From NCBI RefSeq assembly GCF_029525555.1, contig NZ_JAPDHZ010000003.1:1860001-1924000 (forward strand): a stretch of 64,000 nucleotides of DNA, given 5' to 3'. Positions 62,248 through 64,000 of this stretch are shown here, piece by piece (position 1 is the stretch's first letter; every line of letters starts with the position of its first letter). The position numbers were made by a program, and so were the translations under genes. Under the pieces are notes generated by a model, which worked only from the letters and a program-made list of their open reading frames with translations, was not told the DNA's origin and did no database searches. The DNA comes from Cohnella ginsengisoli. GTDB taxonomy: Bacteria > Bacillota > Bacilli > Paenibacillales > Paenibacillaceae.

Positions 62248-63230
62248 TGTGTTAGCTCCTTCCGCATGATCGCGAATTGACGTACCGTTGTGAAGCCGGC
62301 TTTCTCGTAGATTCGAATCGCGGGGTTGTTGCTCCCCGTGAACAGCGACATATAATCGGCGCCGACATCGCGCAGCGCCTCGCAAAGCTTGAAGAACAAA
62401 ATGCTCCCGAGTCCGCGGCCCTCATGGTCCGGGTGGACGCCGATGCCGGCGAAGTAGCCCCGGCCGTTGTCCTGCCGGACGACCGGTCCCGCGAAGCCGG
62501 CCGCTTGGCAGCCGGGCGCCGCCGCGATCACGACGGGCACGCCGTCCGCGGCGCAGGCCGCGATCTCCCGCTCCCAAGCGGGATTGTCGAGACCGGCCAG
62601 CATCTCGGCCAACCCTGTATGTCTGCGCGGGTCGAACAGTTCCACCGCGTAGCCCGCTTCCGCTGCCTTGGCTTCCTTGACGCGGATATCCGCGGGGATC
62701 GCGAAGTCCGCGAGCGGCCTGTACATCGCGCACTGCCGCGCCCGATCCGTATACCCTTCGCTCAGGAGGAAGCGATACAGCGCGGAGTCGGCGGGCACGC
62801 CAGGCGCGTTGTTGTGCTCGTGTCCCGGCGTGCCCGGTATGTACCAAGGCAGGCGCATCGGGTTAAAAAACAGTACGTCGGACTGGCGCTTGCCCAGCGC
62901 GCGGAAGCGCGCTTCCAGCGCTTCGAGCAGCGCCGCCCGGTTCGCGTCCGTGTCGAAGCCTTCGGCCAGCACGATGCAGGTGATATAGCCTGCCGCATCT
63001 CCGAGCGGCAGATCGTCGCCCGTGCAGCCGCAAGCGAAGCCGCGAACCTCTCCCCCGTCCAGCAGCACGAACGCGCAGGCCGGATCGAAGTACCGGTTCG
63101 CCGTGAAGATCTCGGCGAAGGTGTCTCGCGTCAGCTCCTTATACCCGTCGCGGACGGCCGATTCGTTCCAGAACGCGACGACTGCGTCCGCATATCGTTC
63201 TTCCCAGGTCGCTACCTTCAGTTGAGTCAT
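62244..63230 (-). CDS. GNAT N-acetyltransferase (two-domain)
   Basis: The 328-residue protein has a GNAT-like N-terminal half (YADAVVAFWNESAVRDGY, VLLDGGEVRGFACG) and a full C-terminal GNAT domain (GYFAGIGVHPDHEGRGLGSILFFKLCEAL then NPAIRIYEKAGFTTV). The acetyl-CoA loop is HEGRGLGS. It overlaps the deacetylase gene and could re-acetylate or modify the amino sugars the operon handles; this is a guess from position. AGGAGG directly abuts ATG 63230, an unusually short spacing, so the true start may be a little downstream. Confidence 0.85.
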   Translation of the reverse strand: MTQLKVATWEERYADAVVAFWNESAVRDGYKELTRDTFAEIFTANRYFDPACAFVLLDGGEVRGFACGCTGDDLPLGDAAGYITCIVLAEGFDTDANRAALLEALEARFRALGKRQSDVLFFNPMRLPWYIPGTPGHEHNNAPGVPADSALYRFLLSEGYTDRARQCAMYRPLADFAIPADIRVKEAKAAEAGYAVELFDPRRHTGLAEMLAGLDNPAWEREIAACAADGVPVVIAAAPGCQAAGFAGPVVRQDNGRGYFAGIGVHPDHEGRGLGSILFFKLCEALRDVGADYMSLFTGSNNPAIRIYEKAGFTTVRQFAIMRKELTQ

Positions 63231-63276
63231 CCTCCTGCACCCTCTCCGTTAAGTAGCCGCTGCCGTTGAGCTAGGA

Positions 63277-63355
63277 TCAAGCTCCGCGCTGTAACCGCGC
63301 TTTTCTCGCTTACTACTCAAGCTCCGCGCTGTAACCGCGCTTTCCTCGCTTACTG
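63277..63355. repeat. Two tandem 40-base repeats after anmK
   Basis: TCAAGCTCCGCGCTGTAACC and the following 20 bases occur twice (63277-63316 and 63317-63355, two mismatches). A third, diverged copy (CTCCAACAGCGCTTGTCTCGC) lies at about 63386-63410 inside the anmK 3' end, where it encodes the ARQALLERGY tail. Confidence 0.75.
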
Positions 63356-64000
63356 CTACTGCGCACGCACACGCGAATACCCACGCTCCAACAGCGCTTG
63401 TCTCGCTTGCAGCCCAAGCCTCGTACTGTGCTCAGTACGAGATCTTCCCAGCACTGCCGGTCGCGCCGCGCCCGTCGCCGCCGGCAGGTTGGCCGGCTGC
63501 CGCGCCATCGCGTAGTCCGCGAGCAGCGCGAACGCGATCGCTTCCTTCGCGTCGCTGCTGCCGCCCACCGCCTCCTGCGTCGCGACCGTCACGCCGCGCG
63601 CCGCCATCTCGGCGGCGAGATCGCGCATGAGCACGGGGTTGTAGCTGCCTCCCCCGCCGACGATCATCAAATCCGCGGCATACCTGGCTGCGATAAACCG
63701 ATCGTACGCGTCGCCGATCGACCAGGCGGTGAGCCTCGTGACCGTGGCCGCAAGATCCGCGTCCGATAGGCCAAGCTCGCGGCCGCGGCGCACGATGCGC
63801 TCCAAGTAGTCCGCGCCGAACCGCTCGCGGCCCGTCGACTTCGGCACGGGCAGCGCGTAATACGCGTCCTGCCGGAGCTCGCCGAGCAGCGTCTCGTTCG
63901 CGCTGCCCCGCGCCGCCAGCGCGCCGCCCGCGTCCATCGCGAGCGCGCCGCCCGTCACGAGGCTCGCGACGCCGTCGATGAGCATGTTCCCCGGGCCCGT
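63356..64000 (-). CDS. anmK: Anhydro-N-acetylmuramic acid kinase, 3' part (5' end outside window)
   Basis: 215 C-terminal codons are present and the frame is open at the right edge. It begins in the AnmK signature TGPGNMLIDG and continues with LGELRQDAYYALPVPKSTGRERFG, LTAWSIGDAYDRF, VGGGGSYNPVLMRDLA and SSDAKEAIAFALLADYA, all typical. The enzyme opens 1,6-anhydroMurNAc and phosphorylates it to MurNAc-6-phosphate. The last 20 residues or so (ARQALLERGYSRVRAQ) resemble the translated tandem repeat downstream and may be a repeat-derived tail. Most upstream gene seen of the recycling operon. Confidence 0.92.
   Translation of the reverse strand, partial: TGPGNMLIDGVASLVTGGALAMDAGGALAARGSANETLLGELRQDAYYALPVPKSTGRERFGADYLERIVRRGRELGLSDADLAATVTRLTAWSIGDAYDRFIAARYAADLMIVGGGGSYNPVLMRDLAAEMAARGVTVATQEAVGGSSDAKEAIAFALLADYAMARQPANLPAATGAARPAVLGRSRTEHSTRLGLQARQALLERGYSRVRAQ

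Overview
The window is GC-rich chromosomal DNA from a Paenibacillaceae-type Firmicute, most like Cohnella or Paenibacillus. The pointers are strong GGAGG ribosome-binding sites, sugar ABC importers without their own ATPase gene, YesM/YesN-type regulators, a CcpA-type cre box, NamZ/NagZ wall-recycling enzymes and many plant-glycan hydrolases. This assignment is an inference from gene content.

Layout. 1-3063: 5' part of a secreted modular GH44 glucanase, cut by the window edge. 3250-7968: SWIM zinc-finger protein and SNF2 helicase as an overlapping pair. 8032-11302: small proteins, a GNAT, an SDR oxidoreductase, and an ECF sigma factor with a membrane partner. 11681-15472: J-domain co-chaperone and clpB. 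15979-19380: a broken nucleoside hydrolase facing a broken AraC regulator, a GNAT, a zinc-type CDF exporter with an ArsR-like operator, and a YvyF-like protein. 19485-30988: a seven-gene glycan operon (binding protein, two permeases, membrane acyltransferase, GH2, GH43 lipoprotein, GH2) with its ArsR-type regulator just upstream. 31102-36802: DUF72 protein, an AT-rich foreign membrane gene, an orphan structured RNA with a terminator, SRPBCC protein, MHYT sensor kinase and uridine kinase. 36946-50831: a second glycan locus (binding protein, two permeases, GH78-like and GH36 enzymes) divergent from a YesM/YesN pair and a large secreted protein. 50936-53652: TipAS-type MerR regulator, glycosyltransferase, PAP2 phosphatase. 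53701-57500: mobile block with a 51-bp tandem repeat, a group II intron and an IS110 element. 57585-64000: a peptidoglycan-recycling operon.

How the genes work together. In each glycan locus secreted or lipid-anchored enzymes can release oligosaccharides, a CUT1 importer brings them in, and hydrolases without signal peptides (GH2, GH36, GH78-like) finish them inside. In the first locus regulation is visible: a perfect cre box overlaps the -35 of the binding-protein promoter, an inverted repeat lies at the transcription start, and a related motif lies in front of the regulator gene. In the wall-recycling operon NagZ and NamZ cut GlcNAc and MurNAc from muropeptides, and a BadF-type kinase and AnmK phosphorylate the sugars. 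A PIG-L deacetylase and a GNAT lie in the same operon.

Data quality. About twenty genes are split by single-base shifts. Nearly all are one extra base in a run of four to eight identical bases. This points to systematic indel error in the assembly, so split genes are annotated here across the shift with corrected lengths. The truncated nucleoside hydrolase and AraC pair cannot be explained that way.
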